A DNA stretch of 64,000 nucleotides from Polychytrium aggregatum (lineage: Eukaryota; Chytridiomycota; Chytridiomycetes; Polychytriales). This document shows positions 34,072-46,200 of this stretch, piece after piece (position 1 is the stretch's first letter; each line of letters opens with the position of its first letter). Under the pieces are notes generated by a model. The model saw nothing but the letters and a program-made list of their open reading frames with translations. It had not been told where the DNA came from and did no database searches. Both the position numbers and the translations under genes were made by a program. Location: the NCBI RefSeq assembly GCF_025602895.1, contig NW_026516206.1:930001-994000 (forward strand), written 5' to 3'.

Positions 34072-34320
34072 CTACTGCTTGTTGGTTATCTTCTTGATGA
34101 AGTTGGAGATCTTGCCCTTGACGGACTTGTTGGAGCGGATGGAGTTGATGGTCTCGGACTTGGAGACCTCGATGGGCTCCCAGCGCTTGGGGTCTTCGGT
34201 CGAGTCAGTGGTCTTTGTGCGAGGAATGGGAATACCCAGGATGTTGGGGTCCTTCTCCATGAAGACCATGTTCTTGGGAGCGAGCTGGGCGACGTGAGCG
34301 GGAGAGCGGGCACCGGACAT
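34072..34320 (-). CDS. Small protein of unknown function (82 residues)
   Basis: Uninterrupted frame on the minus strand with ATG at 34320 and TAG at 34072. It was judged real because it uses C-ending preferred codons like the strongly expressed genes nearby, and because a TATA-like element (TATTTAAG) lies about 140 bases upstream of the ATG. The protein starts MSGARSPAHVAQLAPKNMVF, has a central acidic/Thr segment, and ends in a basic helix-prone stretch (KSVKGKISNFIKKITNKQ). No signal peptide or membrane segment is seen. I do not recognise a family. It could be a conserved short fungal protein or a lineage-specific one. Confidence 0.62.
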   Translation of the reverse strand: MSGARSPAHVAQLAPKNMVFMEKDPNILGIPIPRTKTTDSTEDPKRWEPIEVSKSETINSIRSNKSVKGKISNFIKKITNKQ

Positions 34321-34458
34321 GATGTGATGAGGGGTTCGTGCAGAAGCAGAGAGTAGAACGAGGGATTTAGAGTTTCGCGAGAGGAGCCGAAAGGGCAGCA
34401 GAGAGGAGTGCGGGGGGAGCGAGTGATTCACAACGACGGGGCCACGGCCGCCTGCCGT

Positions 34459-34466
34459 CTTAAATA
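34459..34466 (-). promoter_or_regulatory. TATA-like element of the 82-residue protein gene
   Basis: TATTTAAG on the minus strand, about 140 bases upstream of the ATG at 34320, next to a T/C-rich tract on the plus strand. Confidence 0.5.
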
Positions 34467-35287
34467 CTCAACTTTTTTTTTCTCTCTCTCGCTCTCGTTT
34501 GCTCCTGTCCGAGGGACCTGCTCCGGGCAGCCGTGGGCAGTCGTTTTCTGTCGCGGGTGTGTACAGACGCTGTTCTTGGTGGGTCCCGCGTGGGAAGGAA
34601 GCTCAAGGCGGTGGGGAACATGCCACTCGGCCGAGATCGCCGCGCCAGCTATCAGTGCCCGTGGAGCAGCAAAGACAGGCCGGCCGACTGTTCTCCTGTG
34701 CCGGATGTGCTGGACTTTGGGCGACGGGCCTGGGGGGGGGGCGTGTTGGCGAGGCAGGCTGGGCGGTGACGGACCCTGACTCGATTGCGGCCAGCGGCAC
34801 AATGAGGATTATTGTGATCTGTGGCCGGCGGCAGCAGGACATGCAAAGTGCAGTTCGCCAACGTGCGCATTTAGGAAGCGACCCGTTCTTGCCGAATGTA
34901 AGGGCAGTCGCGGCGCGAGGACCGCAAACAGCCACCGGGCTGCGATTGGCTGAAATACGGACTGCCGATGCTGGGCGCTGGCCAGGGCGGACAGGGCGAG
35001 GGGGTGGGAGAGCATTTGGGCTGGCCGAGCTGGTTTGAGCAAGGCCGCTGGGCTGGTCGAGCAAGGCATCTGGGCTGGTCAGGGTGAGAGATGGCCGGCC
35101 CATCTCCGAAGATGTGGGCAGCGCGCGTGGGAGCGCAGCGCGGCACTCGGCCAGATTTGGACACGGTGCGCGCGTGTGCGCCGATCGCGGTGCCATGTAC
35201 ATGCTGCGCAGACGGTGACGGGGTATGGGTATGGGTTTGGCGCCAACCGATGCCATCTGCGAGGCTGTGATGCGACCGGGTGCTTGT

Positions 35288-35345
35288 AGATTGATACATT
35301 GATATATTGATTGATAGATTGATAGATTGATATATTGATATACGG
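35288..35345 (+). repeat. GATTGATA-type tandem repeat
   Basis: Imperfect copies of an 8-bp ATTGATAG/ATTGATAT unit, an AT-rich island in GC-rich surroundings. Confidence 0.85.
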
Positions 35346-35595
35346 AGGAGGCAGATCGCCCCCTCCAGTGCGTGGCCGCGGCGCGCCACATTCCACCGCA
35401 ATCGCAGAGCACGGGCAATGCCCGTTATCGCTTCGAGTTCCGACTCATCGGGTCAATCACATCCTCCTGCTCTCGTTGGCGCTTGCGCTTGTGGAACGAC
35501 CTGGCAATCCCGATAGAGTTGGTCAGTTGGGGGACCGGTTCTCTTGCTTCGAAGGTTCGAGAGCCGGACCGCTTCTCCACTCCCATTGACTTCTA

Positions 35596-35628
35596 CTCCA
35601 TCCATCCATCCATCCATCCATCCATCCC
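35596..35628 (+). repeat. TCCA/CATC tetranucleotide repeat
   Basis: About seven to eight copies of a tetranucleotide, just downstream of the RBBP6 stop. Confidence 0.9.
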
Positions 35629-35651
35629 GCCACATCGCCTCTGCACCCAGC

Positions 35652-38600
35652 TTACCTATCAAAGTGCGGGTCCATTCCGCCGGGCATGCCCATCATAGGC
35701 ATCGCATTGCCACCCATCATTCCCATGGGCATCCCTCCAGGGCCAGGCATGTACGAGCCGCCCTGTCCTGGTCCGTAGAAATCAGGCGGCGCGCCATAGG
35801 GATTGCCGGCGTTCATCATGTCGTTGTCGTAGTAGACCCCCGGTGGAGCCATCATCATGGAGTCGCGGCTCGAGCCGCTGCCGTACATCATGTTGGGCCC
35901 TCGATAGTGGCCTCCGGGATACCCGCCGGGCCGGGCAAAGTCTTTAGTGGGCTTGCCGCCCATTCGAGAGTCGTCCTGGTCAAGGGAGAGAGGCCAAAGG
36001 CGAAGGTGAGTCGCTAGATCAACACCCTGAGTGTCTCGTTGCGCCATCGTATGCCATCGTACGCATCTCCAGCACGATTGGAGTTCAAGCTCCATGGACT
36101 GAGCAGACTTACCATGGTCTGGATGGTCGAGATTCTCTGGCTTGCGTCGTGAGAACCACCTCCATGCCGGTGCGAATCGGGCCGGTCCCTTGGATTCGCA
36201 TCGCGATCTCGGTAATGTGAGTCACCACGCTCCCGGTAGTGCGGGTCGTTCTTCTGAGAAGCGATGAAGGTATATGCCTTCTGGGGCTGCTGCGACGGAG
36301 CCGCCGATGCCGACGCCGACGCCGGCGCAGTTGCCAGCGCCGTTGTCTTCTCTGCCTCTTTGTCTTGGCGGCCCTGAGTGCGTTCGAGATGCATATCGCG
36401 GTCGTCACGCTCATCGGCGGTCCTGTTCTTGGCTTTGATGAATGATCGGATGTGCTCCTCCACCCTCTGGCGAGCCTCGAAGCTCTCGACCAGGTTATCG
36501 GGCGACTGATCGGCGTTGCACTGAGGGCACTTGAGTTTCAGAGCCGGATCTGGATTCTCAAGCAGCGACAGTCGTATGCCTGCACCGAAACAGAGACGTG
36601 AACAAGTAGCAACCGTCTGTGAGTCACTCGATTTGGGGAACGAGGTGCGTCCGTCACATTCCTCCCTCAAGCCTTTGTGTTTGGAGATCGGCATTAAGCA
36701 GGTCACTCACAGTCATCGCAGAAGAGGGTTTTGCAGCAGGGGATCTCCACAGCATCCCGCAGAAGCTTGCGGCAAATCTTGCAGGCCAGCTCATCGGGGA
36801 CGGGCGCGTTGCTGTAGACGCTTTCGGTTGTGCCTCGGGTCTGCGCCGCCATCTTGTTCCAGGCCGTGCTATTGTGGGCGGCAGATGGATTGGATGTGTT
36901 TAGAGACGTTGCACGGGTTTAGAGACGTTGCACGGGTTTAGAGACGTTGCACGGGTTTAGAGACGTTGCCGGCTGCGAACGATCCAGAGTCTTGAGCAAA
37001 CGACACTGATTGATGCTCAGCCCGGCGCCTTGGCTGCACACAATCAGGACCTGCAACCTGCGATCCAGCGGCCAGGACGACACTTACTCGTTGGGCTTGA
37101 CTACCACCAGCTCCCCGGTCTGTGTAATCATGACGCCATCGCTAGCCTGTGCATCTTCAACGACAGTCAAGAAGACCTTGGGGATTCCCGTCGTGCGCTT
37201 GAGCTTCGGCCGGTCAAACTTGGCGTCTCCATGGGTAGGGCACTGGTTGAGAAAGTGGCCTATGATGCCGAGCAATACAGTCGCAACGAGAGAGTGGATG
37301 AATGGATGAGGTTCGGAGGCAGCCAGAGTGCGTGGCAGAGCAGGGCCAAAAGTGCGAGCGCAGGCGCAGGACAAGGCACAAGAGGGGCTCTATGATGTGG
37401 ACCATGCCGGGGTCAAGCACCGCGGTCGATTGTCGATCGTTGCCTACCTTTTTGCCCACAGCGATAGCAAATGTACCCGGGTGGCAGTTCTTGATTCATG
37501 TTGTTGTTGCGCCAATCGGCGTCGCCATGATAAGCGCCGCTGCCTCCAGAAACCATGCTTGAGGTATGCGAGGCGCTCTGGGAGCCGCCACGGTCTCCAG
37601 TGCCTTGAAATCCACCGCGATGGCCACCACGACCGCCACGGCTGGAGTAGTGTGATTTGATGACAGGCTTTTGACTGCGAGGTCGAGTCGGACGCATGTT
37701 AGGCGAGGAACATGCATCCACAATCAACGTGCGGCTACAGGTCGCAAAGGTGCCCAAGTACACATGAACAGATAGACAGGCACCACAGCGTTCGGTACTC
37801 ACTGGGACATTCGGTCCTGCTCGATCATCCAGTTCTCATTCGACTGCTTGAACATGGCTTGGATCTTCTCGTCTTCAGTCAGACCCTCGAGCATCTCTTG
37901 CGAGTACTCGGTTATGCCCTTGGGTCTGAGAGGTTCGATGACAAGCAGTTTGCCACAGATGGATCGATCGGTTGGCGAGCAGATCGAGGCATCGTGCGGA
38001 AGCAGCCGGATGCGCCCCAAGTCGATTGATCGGTAAGCCCCATATTGTACCAAAACGGTGGGTGAGTGGAGATGGACAGGTCAGCGACAGCGTGTGGTCG
38101 GAGCGATGCAAAGCTAAGCTAAGAGCAAGAGATGATGCAGAGTATCAAGCAAGGAATCCAGAGCTGCCAGGGTCGCCTGGGCCTGCTGCTTGGGAGCCTG
38201 GACTGGAACAGCAGCCACGCATCGCTGGCATTGCTGGCATTGCTGGCATCGCGCAGGACCAAAGTACCGAGCGCTGGAGACGCAAGCAAGCACATACACT
38301 TGTCCCTGGGTCGAACCCGTGTTGTTCAGGGTCATGGTCGATGATCTTCCTGGTGCAGCAGGATGGCCGAAGGCCGACCCTGTCCGGCTGGATGCCACTG
38401 TCGTTGGGTTGGCGACGGAGCTGACGTATTTCTGGGCCGTGCCCTTGCCGGGATGCCGGGCCGGCATGCGGCTGACCAGCACCGATGTATTCCGCGGCAC
38501 CATGTAGTTGTCGTCATAGTATTCTATGGATCAGCCAGGTGGATACAGGGGCGAGACAGGGAAAAGGCGGGAGTTGTCAAGTGAATAGATACGTGCAGCA

Positions 38601-39665
38601 TCCATGGGAGCCAGGACGGAGCAGCGTTGAGCAAGTCGGAGAGATTGAACGTTTTCGAGATTCATGGTGTTGAGGGGCGAAATTAGTTTTGTTTCGCAAC
38701 ACAGTAGAGTTTGATCGGATTTGGCGGGGATGCCGATGGAGCGGTGGGGCAGTTGGTGGTGAAGGGCGGACAGAGATTTGGTCCGAACATTGACGAGGCA
38801 TCCAGGTTGATGCGGAGCAACATCATATATTGACACCAGATACGATGGCGAGGATGGTGAGGATGGCGAGGACAGCACGCAAGGACGCACATGCATGGGA
38901 TAGAGGGAAGTGGGGGGGGTTGTGCAAGGCGATGGCACAGATTGGGGAGGGCCACGCCGGAAAGATATTGATGAGTTCAAAGCGCCGAATCGGAGGGTTT
39001 CATCAGAGCAAGCACAAAACGGGGGTCGGTGATTGGAATTGCTGAGTGGACTGAAGAGGATATATTTTTGCTTTGGTGCAAGAGCGGCCTCGGCTGGAGA
39101 AATTCCAGTTGTTGTGCAAGAGGCGGAGGGGCTGTCCCTCTGCAGACTGGGGAGTGCGACGGGGAGGGCAAGTGCACAGACAAACCTGGCGCACACGGCC
39201 AGCATGGCGGCAGGATGGCGGCAGGATGGCGGGTGTCGCAGCGAGGCGGAAAGACGGCCGAGGGCCGCAGAAAAATGCAAGCGCATCGGCTCCTCTGTCG
39301 GATGGACGGCAACGACAGAGGCATCCGCAGACAGGCAAGTGGCAGCGGGTCTTGCCCCGCTGATGCGCATGCAGCGAACACAGCGACGGCGGACGTCGTG
39401 CCTACCATCCGAGCAGAGGCAGCAGGCAAAAAAGAGGGTGCAGCGAACTCGGAGAGGACGGGGGAATGCAAGCCCTATGCAGCGGCGGCGATTTACCTTC
39501 GCTGGTTTCGGCGTTGTGGATGCTGAGATCGAAATCGGTGCCTTTGCCGAGCTTCTTCTGCTGCATGATCTCCTTCTTGAGATCAAAGACCGAGATGGTA
39601 GTGCCGTCAAAGATGACGGTGTCGAAGGACTTTGCGGCCTTGAACTTGTAGTAGACGATGGACAT
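35652..39665 (-). CDS. MPE1: RBBP6/Mpe1-like DWNN, zinc-knuckle and RING protein
   Basis: Homologue of the pre-mRNA 3'-end processing factor Mpe1/RBBP6, a subunit of the cleavage and polyadenylation machinery with RING-type ubiquitin-ligase features. Exons (minus): 39665-39497, 38523-38298, 37925-37803, 37674-37448, 37259-37088, 36868-36711, 36579-36113 and 35975-35652; 621 residues in continuous phase. The ubiquitin-like DWNN domain comes first (MSIVYYKFKAAKSFDTVIFD, then YYDDNYMVPRNTSVLVSRMP). Next is a CCHC zinc knuckle (YICYRCGQKGHFLNQCP), then the RING/U-box: DELACKICRKLLRDAVEIPC, CKTLFCDDC and KCPQCNADQSPDN. The tail is Arg/Asp-rich and then Gly/Met/Pro-rich. Intron 1 is long (973 bases); intron 5 contains a 20-bp repeat. 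The stop TAA sits inside GGTAAG, so a further short exon is conceivable. Confidence 0.93.
36898..36966 (+). repeat. Intronic tandem repeat, 20-bp unit
   Basis: Three to four near-identical copies of TTTAGAGACGTTGCACGGG within RBBP6 intron 5. Confidence 0.9.
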
Positions 39666-40235
39666 GACTGGACGGAGACGAAACGCTGATGCAGGGGGAG
39701 CAAGGTAACGGGGGTGCAAGCAACGGCGGCTCGGCTGCTCGGCAGTTCAAGGAAGCGAGAGCGGGAGCTCAGTGTCCAAGATTGAAATGACCAAAGCGAT
39801 CGATGCAATCAAAGCGACCGATGCAATCAAAGCGATCGATGCAACTGAAATGTCCAAGCGGGAGGTGCAAGGAGCGCCGGCCCAGCACCCAAGAGGCCAA
39901 GGCCGGCACAGCAGCGCGCAAGCGCAGCGGCGCAAATGCAAAACGGCGGCGCACCCACGTGGCCCTCAGGTGCGCGGCACGTGTGCTCGGCAGCGCCGCC
40001 GGCGACACAGAACCGGGCGGAAGTGCGTGGAAAAACGGCTGCGCAGCAGCCACACACACACGCCGCCCGCAGCACCGCCGCGGCGGCCGCTGTCACCGGC
40101 CCGTCACCTGCCCGAAATTTTTTTTCCTCGCCCGCTGCCACGGCCGCCGCCGTCATAAATAGCGCATGCCCGCGTGGCTGATTCTGGCCACGGGCTTCTC
40201 CTTCTGTCCGATCTCGCCTCTCCCAGATACCGACC
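39666..40235. promoter_or_regulatory. Divergent promoter region of RBBP6 and mitochondrial Hsp70
   Basis: 570 bases between the two start codons. It contains three to four copies of AAAGCGAYCGATGCAAT at about 39786-39846, on the RBBP6-proximal side, and an A/T-rich CATAAATA at about 40154-40161, some 75-80 bases upstream of the Hsp70 ATG, in the position of a TATA element. No clear array of heat-shock elements was seen. Confidence 0.5.
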
Positions 40236-41154
40236 ATGTACTCCTCGAGACTCTCCCGTCCTCTGCTGAACTCGGCCCGCGCTGCCAGCGCCACCGCCCG
40301 CGTTGCTCGCCCCTCGGTGTTCATGCGCCATGCCAGGTATGTCTCTTGCTGCTGCCGTTGCCGGCGCAGATCGCCTCCCGTCCCCAGTCGCCACGCGGAG
40401 TCGTCGGTCGATCGCTTTCGGCGTGCCTGCGCATCGATCGCACACGCAACGAGTCAGCCGGCCTCCGTTGCTGATCGGTGTGCACTGGCGAAATCCGGAC
40501 CCGATCTGATCTGATCTGAACTGATCTGATCAGATCAGATCCGGCTCGGCGGTGGGATCTCTGCGGTATCGGCGCCTCCGCGACCTCTCCCCCCTCCGAA
40601 CGCAACCCCGAGCGATCAGGCCGTTCGCGTTGATTGCCCTTTTCCAGCGCCCTCCAGCGCCGCCAGCTGACCGATCGTCTCCTTCCGCTGATCTGATTCC
40701 GACAGTGACAAGGTCCAGGGCGCCGTCATCGGTATCGATCTGGGAACCACCAACTCGTGTGTCTCCGTCATGGACGGCAAGACCCCCCGCGTCATTGAGA
40801 ACTCGGAGGGTGGCCGCACCACCCCCTCGATCGTCGCCTTCTCCAAGGACGGCGAGCTCATTGTCGGCACCCCCGCCAAGCGCCAGGCCGTCGTCAACCC
40901 TGAGAACACCCTCTATGCCACCAAGCGTCTGATCGGCCGGCGCTTCGACGACCCCAACGTCCAGCGCGACTCCAAGATTGTCCCCTTCAAGATTGTCAAG
41001 CACTCGAACGGCGACGCCTGGCTCGAGGCCCGCGGCAAGAAGTACTCGCCCTCCCAGATCGGTGGCTTTGTCCTCATGAAGATGAAGGAGACCGCCGAGG
41101 CCTTCCTCAACACCTCCGTCAAGAACGCCGTCGTCACCGTCCCTGCCTACTTCA

Positions 41155-41188
<34 letters not shown>

Positions 41189-42614
41189 CCAGATTGCCGG
41201 TCTCAACGTCCTCCGTGTCATCAACGAGCCCACCGCTGCCGCCCTCGCCTACGGCCTCGACAAGGTCGGCGACAAGATTGTTGCCGTTTACGATCTCGGT
41301 GGTGGTACCTTTGATATCTCCATCCTCGAGATCCAGAAGGGTGTCTTTGAGGTCAAGTCCACCAACGGTGACACCCATCTCGGTGGTGAGGACTTTGACA
41401 ACGCCATGGTCAACCACATTGTCGCCGAGTTCCAAAAGTCCAACCAGATCGATCTCCGCAAGGACCTGATGGCCCTGCAGCGCATCCGCGAGGCTTCCGA
41501 GAAGGCCAAGATCGAGCTGTCGTCCACCCCCCAGACCGAGATCAACCTGCCCTACATCACCGCCGACGCCACCGGCCCCAAGCACATCAACCTGAAGCTC
41601 ACCCGCGCCCAGTTCGAGGGCCTCACCAAGGACCTGATGGACCGCACCATCCAGCCCTGCAAGACCGCCATCAAGGATGCCGGTGTCAGCACCGGCGACA
41701 TCAACGAGGTCATCCTCGTCGGTGGTATGTCCCGTGTCCCCAAGGTCCAGGAGATTGTCAAGTCGCTCTTTGGCCGTGACCCCTCCAAGAGCGTCAACCC
41801 CGATGAGGCCGTTGCCATCGGCGCTGCCATCCAGGGTGGTGTCCTCTCCGGCGAGGTCACCTCCATCCTCCTGCTCGATGTTACCCCTCTCTCGCTCGGT
41901 ATCGAGACCCTCGGTGGTGTCTTCACCCGTCTGATCTCGCGCAACACCACCATCCCCACCAAGAAGTCCCAGGTCTTCTCCACCGCCGCCGATGGCCAGA
42001 CCCAGGTCGAGATCAAGGTCTTCCAGGGCGAGCGTGAGCTCGTCCGCGACAACAAGCTCCTCGGCCAGTTCAACCTCGTTGGCCTGCCCCCTGCTCCCCG
42101 CGGTGTCCCCCAGATCGAGGTCACCTTCGACATTGACGCCGACGGTATCGTCAACGTCTCTGCCAAGGACAAGGCCACCAACAAGGACCAGTCCATCACC
42201 ATCGCCGCCTCCTCGGGTCTCTCTGACGCCGAGATCGAGAAGATGATTGTCGAGGCTGAGAAGCACGCCGAGGCCGACAAGGCCCGCAAGGACGTCATCG
42301 AGGCCGTCAACCACGCCCAGTCCATCATCAACGACACCGAGAAGGCCATGGGCGAGTTCAAGGACCAGCTCGACAAGGAGGAGGAGACCAAGATCCGCAA
42401 CCAGATCACCGAGCTCCGCGAGCTCATTAGCAAGGACCCTGAGCAGCTCACCCCCGAGAATGTCAAGGAGAAGTACGACGAGCTCCAGCAAGGCTCCCTG
42501 AAGCTCTTCGAGATGGTCTACAAGAAGCGCGCCTCGGATGGTGATGCCAGCAAGACCGAGGACAAGACCGTTGACGCCGACTTCAAGGACGCCAAGGACG
42601 AGAAGAAGAACTAA
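40236..42614 (+). CDS. SSC1: Mitochondrial Hsp70
   Basis: Matrix chaperone of 669 residues that drives protein import and folding with J-protein and nucleotide-exchange partners. Exons 40236-40336 and 40706-42614. The Arg/Ser/Ala-rich N-terminus ([18 protein letters not shown]) is a matrix-targeting presequence. The ATPase domain shows [18 protein letters not shown] (phosphate 1), [15 protein letters not shown] (phosphate 2) and [14 protein letters not shown]. The substrate domain follows [18 protein letters not shown]. The C-terminal lid ends in an acidic/Lys tail without EEVD, as expected for the mitochondrial form. Codon use is strongly biased to C-ending codons, indicating high expression. 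A 763-codon frame on the opposite strand is a by-product of that bias. A J-domain gene lies at 60 kb in the same window. Confidence 0.97.
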
Positions 42615-42881
42615 GTGCGCGCTGCCGTGCTCCCCGCTCCCCACCGTTTTGCTTGCAATCATGCCTTTTTCTTCCTTTCTTCCTTTTCTTCCTCCTGCTT
42701 GACGGCACATCTTTGCTTCCCGCACTTGCTCTGGAGGGAACCTGCTTTCGCTCCATTCCCACGCCGTCCCCTCCCGCCGCCTTCTCTTCGATTCTATTTT
42801 TTTGCATGTATTTAGACCCACTGCTCATTGTCTCAGGCGCCGCTCGCTGCCCTATTCGGCACTGAATGTAATACATATTTA

Positions 42882-42983
42882 TAGCCAATCCAGAAAGAAA
42901 AGGGGCACTCGGACTTTGGTCGTTGATCAAATGTTTTGTTACCAAATCCCATCGCGCGCTGGTCATGACCATTCTGTGATGCG
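42882..42983 (+). repeat. Dispersed repeat 2, copy A
   Basis: Shares about 85-100 bases with 61457-61542: AGCCAATCCA at the left, TTTGGTCGTTG in the middle, and a conserved CATCGCGCGCTGGTCATGAC core containing the perfect palindrome GGTCATGACC, ending GTGATGCG. Both copies lie in 3' intergenic sequence. Confidence 0.72.
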
Positions 42984-43104
42984 GTGCTGCTCTGTCATCC
43001 ATAGCGTGAGGAAGTTGCCTCCATATTCAATGTGTCCAAGAGCACCATTCACTGCCGGCAATGCATCACAGCGACAGGGCAAGGCCCATGGTGAAAACGA
43101 GCTG

Positions 43105-43153
43105 CCTTGACACAGTGCTGCCTTGACACAGTGCTGCCTTGACACAGTGCTGC
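43105..43153 (+). repeat. Tandem repeat, 18-bp unit
   Basis: Three copies of CCTTGACACAGTGCTG(CC), about 70 bases beyond the INTS8 stop. Confidence 0.88.
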
Positions 43154-43223
43154 CGCACGTTGACGGTCGAGTGGTTGATCGATGATGACCGTGGCGCCCG
43201 TTCGCCGCAATGACCCCGTTGTA

Positions 43224-46200
43224 CTAGCTGTGGCTACTTGAACTTCGCCGCAGATGCATCTCGACAAAATGGCGCAGATACTGTCGCTGCTTCTGCTGGA
43301 TCAAGGCCATGTACACGCCTTCGTCTCGGTTGTTTGGGCCAGGAATCCGCGAGACCAACTTGGTCTGCCAGGACAGAAGCGAGGCGTGGGCGTGGACAAG
43401 CACAAGGCGCATGTGTAAGCCAGAAAGGGAGAGCAGTTGGTCAGGAGACTCGTCAGTCCATGGCATTCTCGTCAGTCCATGGCATTCTCGGCAATCCATT
43501 GGCATTCTTGTCAATCCATTGGCATTCTCGTCAGCCCATCGACCCTGTTACTCACGATTGCATCCAGAGTCTTTTCGTCGCCGCGCAGCTTGGCGTGGTC
43601 TGTTGGAAGGTCGGAAACGGGGACAGCAACAGCAACAACGGTAAAGGCAAACGCAAGGGCAGCGATGTTACAACCGTGATGGCTGGACCTTGGTTCATAT
43701 TCCCGTGTGAAGGATGTGGGCTGTCTGCGCCACACCGTTCCCAACACGGCGTCGCCCGACTTACATGCCATCCACTCGAGGAGCGTAACATCGTAGAGAG
43801 CTTCGAATGTGGCCCGCTTCACCTTCTGATACCAGCAGACGCCGCTGGGCCACGACTTGGTCGCATAGAGCTGCAAGCGCGCAAACGAGTCCGCATAGTC
43901 CTTGGTTGTGCCAAGGTACTGGGTAAAGACCACGGCGGCGTAATGCACTAGTGGTGGTGGTGGTAATTGGAGGCGAGGATGAAGCCATCACCCGCAGGGT
44001 GGTGATGTTAGATTCTCTTGGATGACCCAAAAGCACCCAATGCACATGCTCGTCGATATCCTCGGAACTATATCCGTGACTTACACTCGAGCTGCACGCA
44101 GCAGTCAATGAAACGGCGGAATGTCTTGGACGACCACAGCGTCTCGAGCTTGTCCATGCTCACAAAGTTGGAGGAAAGCTGCATCAGGCCGCTTGAATAT
44201 TGTCTGGCGTGGGGCAGATGCGACGGCGTGCGAGTCAGATGATTTTGAGCCAGAAGTGCTTTCGAGTATGTCCATAATTCCCTCTCAGCTGGTCGCAATG
44301 TCCGAGCTCCGGTCATTCTGGCCCGAGACAATCCTAGGAGAGTGACGCCGCTACTCACTGGAGCGCCTGGAAGTGCTGTTCGCTTCCAAACCACAGATCG
44401 CCCAGGCAGAAAAACGAGGCCACATCGTTTGGCTTGAGCTCGGTGACGCTTTCGTACAATCTCTGCACGAACGCCATCAAGGGTGGATGGCATTGCTGGA
44501 GAGCCGACTCCAGCAGTGGCGGGGCCGCCTTCATCTTCGTGGCCGTTTCCTGGATCCTTTGATGTCACCACCCAAACCCAGGCGCAAGAATGAGAATGCC
44601 GTCAGCCGCATGCCGGAAACACAATTGCCACAGGTTGAGCGCGTATATCCCATGTCCAACCATCTCCGTTTGCGACATGTCCATGTGGCAGCAGACTTAC
44701 TCGGCAATGTTCCACCCCTCCGTATATGAAGGATCCGCTGTGATGCTGCTCCAGACGCCGACATTCTCCAGGGTGATCTGCGTGGCGCACAACAGTATTG
44801 GTAAGTACACAAGCGTCCTCTCCTGTTGCGCCCATCGCATTCCAGCCACTCTAGCATCCTTAACAGTCGCATTGTCTATCATTATCAAAGAGCCATCAAC
44901 TCGAAACCCTTATACCACCTTGCGGTTTGCCGGCTGCGATCGACTGAGAATCCCCGACAAAAGGCCGCCCAGGATTTTGAGAGCGTCGACTTTGCCGCTG
45001 CCCACAAGCACATCGAGCAACACTTTGTAGACAACCTTCCAATAGCGCGGCAGCCAAGCAGATAGGTCAGCTCACGTCTGTCGTTCGAGATTGCATTGCA
45101 TGAGCTTGGCGATTGCGATGCGGAGGGATGGAGGGAGGCACGATCGTACCGGCTCGGGCGACGTCGCCAGCAGCGTTACGAATTCGGCTATGCACCCATG
45201 GATTGAAAACAGCACATTCTGGGGAAGATGTGCAACAGACTGTGGATCGTCGCTGACTGTTGGGCAGAGTTTATGAGGAGCGGGACATGCATGCTCAGGA
45301 AAAAGCAGCGACGGCGATCTCCGAACAGCATTTGTGCCAGTCGGTGTGAGGCAATGAGCCTTTGCTTACTCGATTTGTCGCCCAGAGTGCAGCCAAGCGA
45401 CTGCTCGATCAGGGCAATGATTTGGAAGGCCTGACAAGCAAGCACTCCTGCAGAGAGCAGGCTTGTGGTCTGCGTCTCCAGTGCTAATGTGGACACCATA
45501 CAAATCGCATCCATCGCCACCAAACATGGATGAATTAGCGGCCGATCCACTTCTGTTCAAGCTTAGCAAGGGCACATGGACTCGATATTGCACAAGTGCG
45601 CCGGTAGCTGTGTGGCAATGGCTTGATTGATAGCGTCTCTAGCTCTACCTTTGTTTGGCAGCTGTCCTTTGATCAGCTGCAAACGGCGTTGCAGATACGA
45701 CTTTGTGTCCTGGAATGAGTTGTCCAGCTCGACCCTGAGGAATCGATTCTGGGGATGGGGCTGTTGTTAGCGAACAGCGCGGGTGCCAACGAAAACTGTA
45801 ACGCAACGGGTGCGACCGAGTGAACCTATGCGGGCAAGAGAGAGGCTCACAGAAAGCTCGACCATAAAGCTAGCGCTGCAGCAACGATGACTCACAAAAA
45901 TGCCAACATCGAGCACCAAGTCAGGCTGTCATCGCAAAAGTGACGAGTCGTGGTGGTGAGTAAATCGCCGTCTTTTAGAACCAGAGCGGAGTCGAAGCAG
46001 TTCGGCCACACCAGCAGTCTGTCCCGAGCGACCATGTCCTCATTATGGTCTGTGGCACATACCGAGACAAATTGGTTGACAATCGCATTGTGGACAACGC
46101 CTGCATTGCGTCCCCCACGGCTCTCCTCGTAGAGATTGAAGAGCTGCATGATCTTGATCTTCTCGGAGAGCTCACGGATCAGTGCCCCGATGTTTGGGTT

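Larger units (their letters stand above)
34467..35651. other. Intergenic region with AT-type and TCCA repeats
   Basis: Upstream of the 82-residue gene and downstream of RBBP6. It contains a TTGATAGATTGATATA array (35288-35345) and a TCCA array (35596-35628). No gene is recognised. Confidence 0.5.
42615..43223. other. Convergent intergenic region with dispersed repeat
   Basis: Hsp70 3' flank, rich in T/C. It includes a dispersed repeat copy (42882-42983) and an 18-bp array at about 43105-43153, then the 3' flank of INTS8. Confidence 0.55.

Noticed and set aside
33906-34097. Short frame with Cys-x2-Cys (RRKCPRCERHGRA), possibly a zinc-ribbon fragment
   Set aside because: It overlaps the 3' end of the 82-residue gene region on the opposite strand, has no second Cys pair, and nothing around it supports a gene.
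40530-42821. 763-codon open frame antisense to mitochondrial Hsp70
   Set aside because: It mirrors the strongly C-biased codons of the Hsp70 gene, a known cause of long antisense frames, and its Leu/Gly/Asp/Val-rich composition resembles no family.
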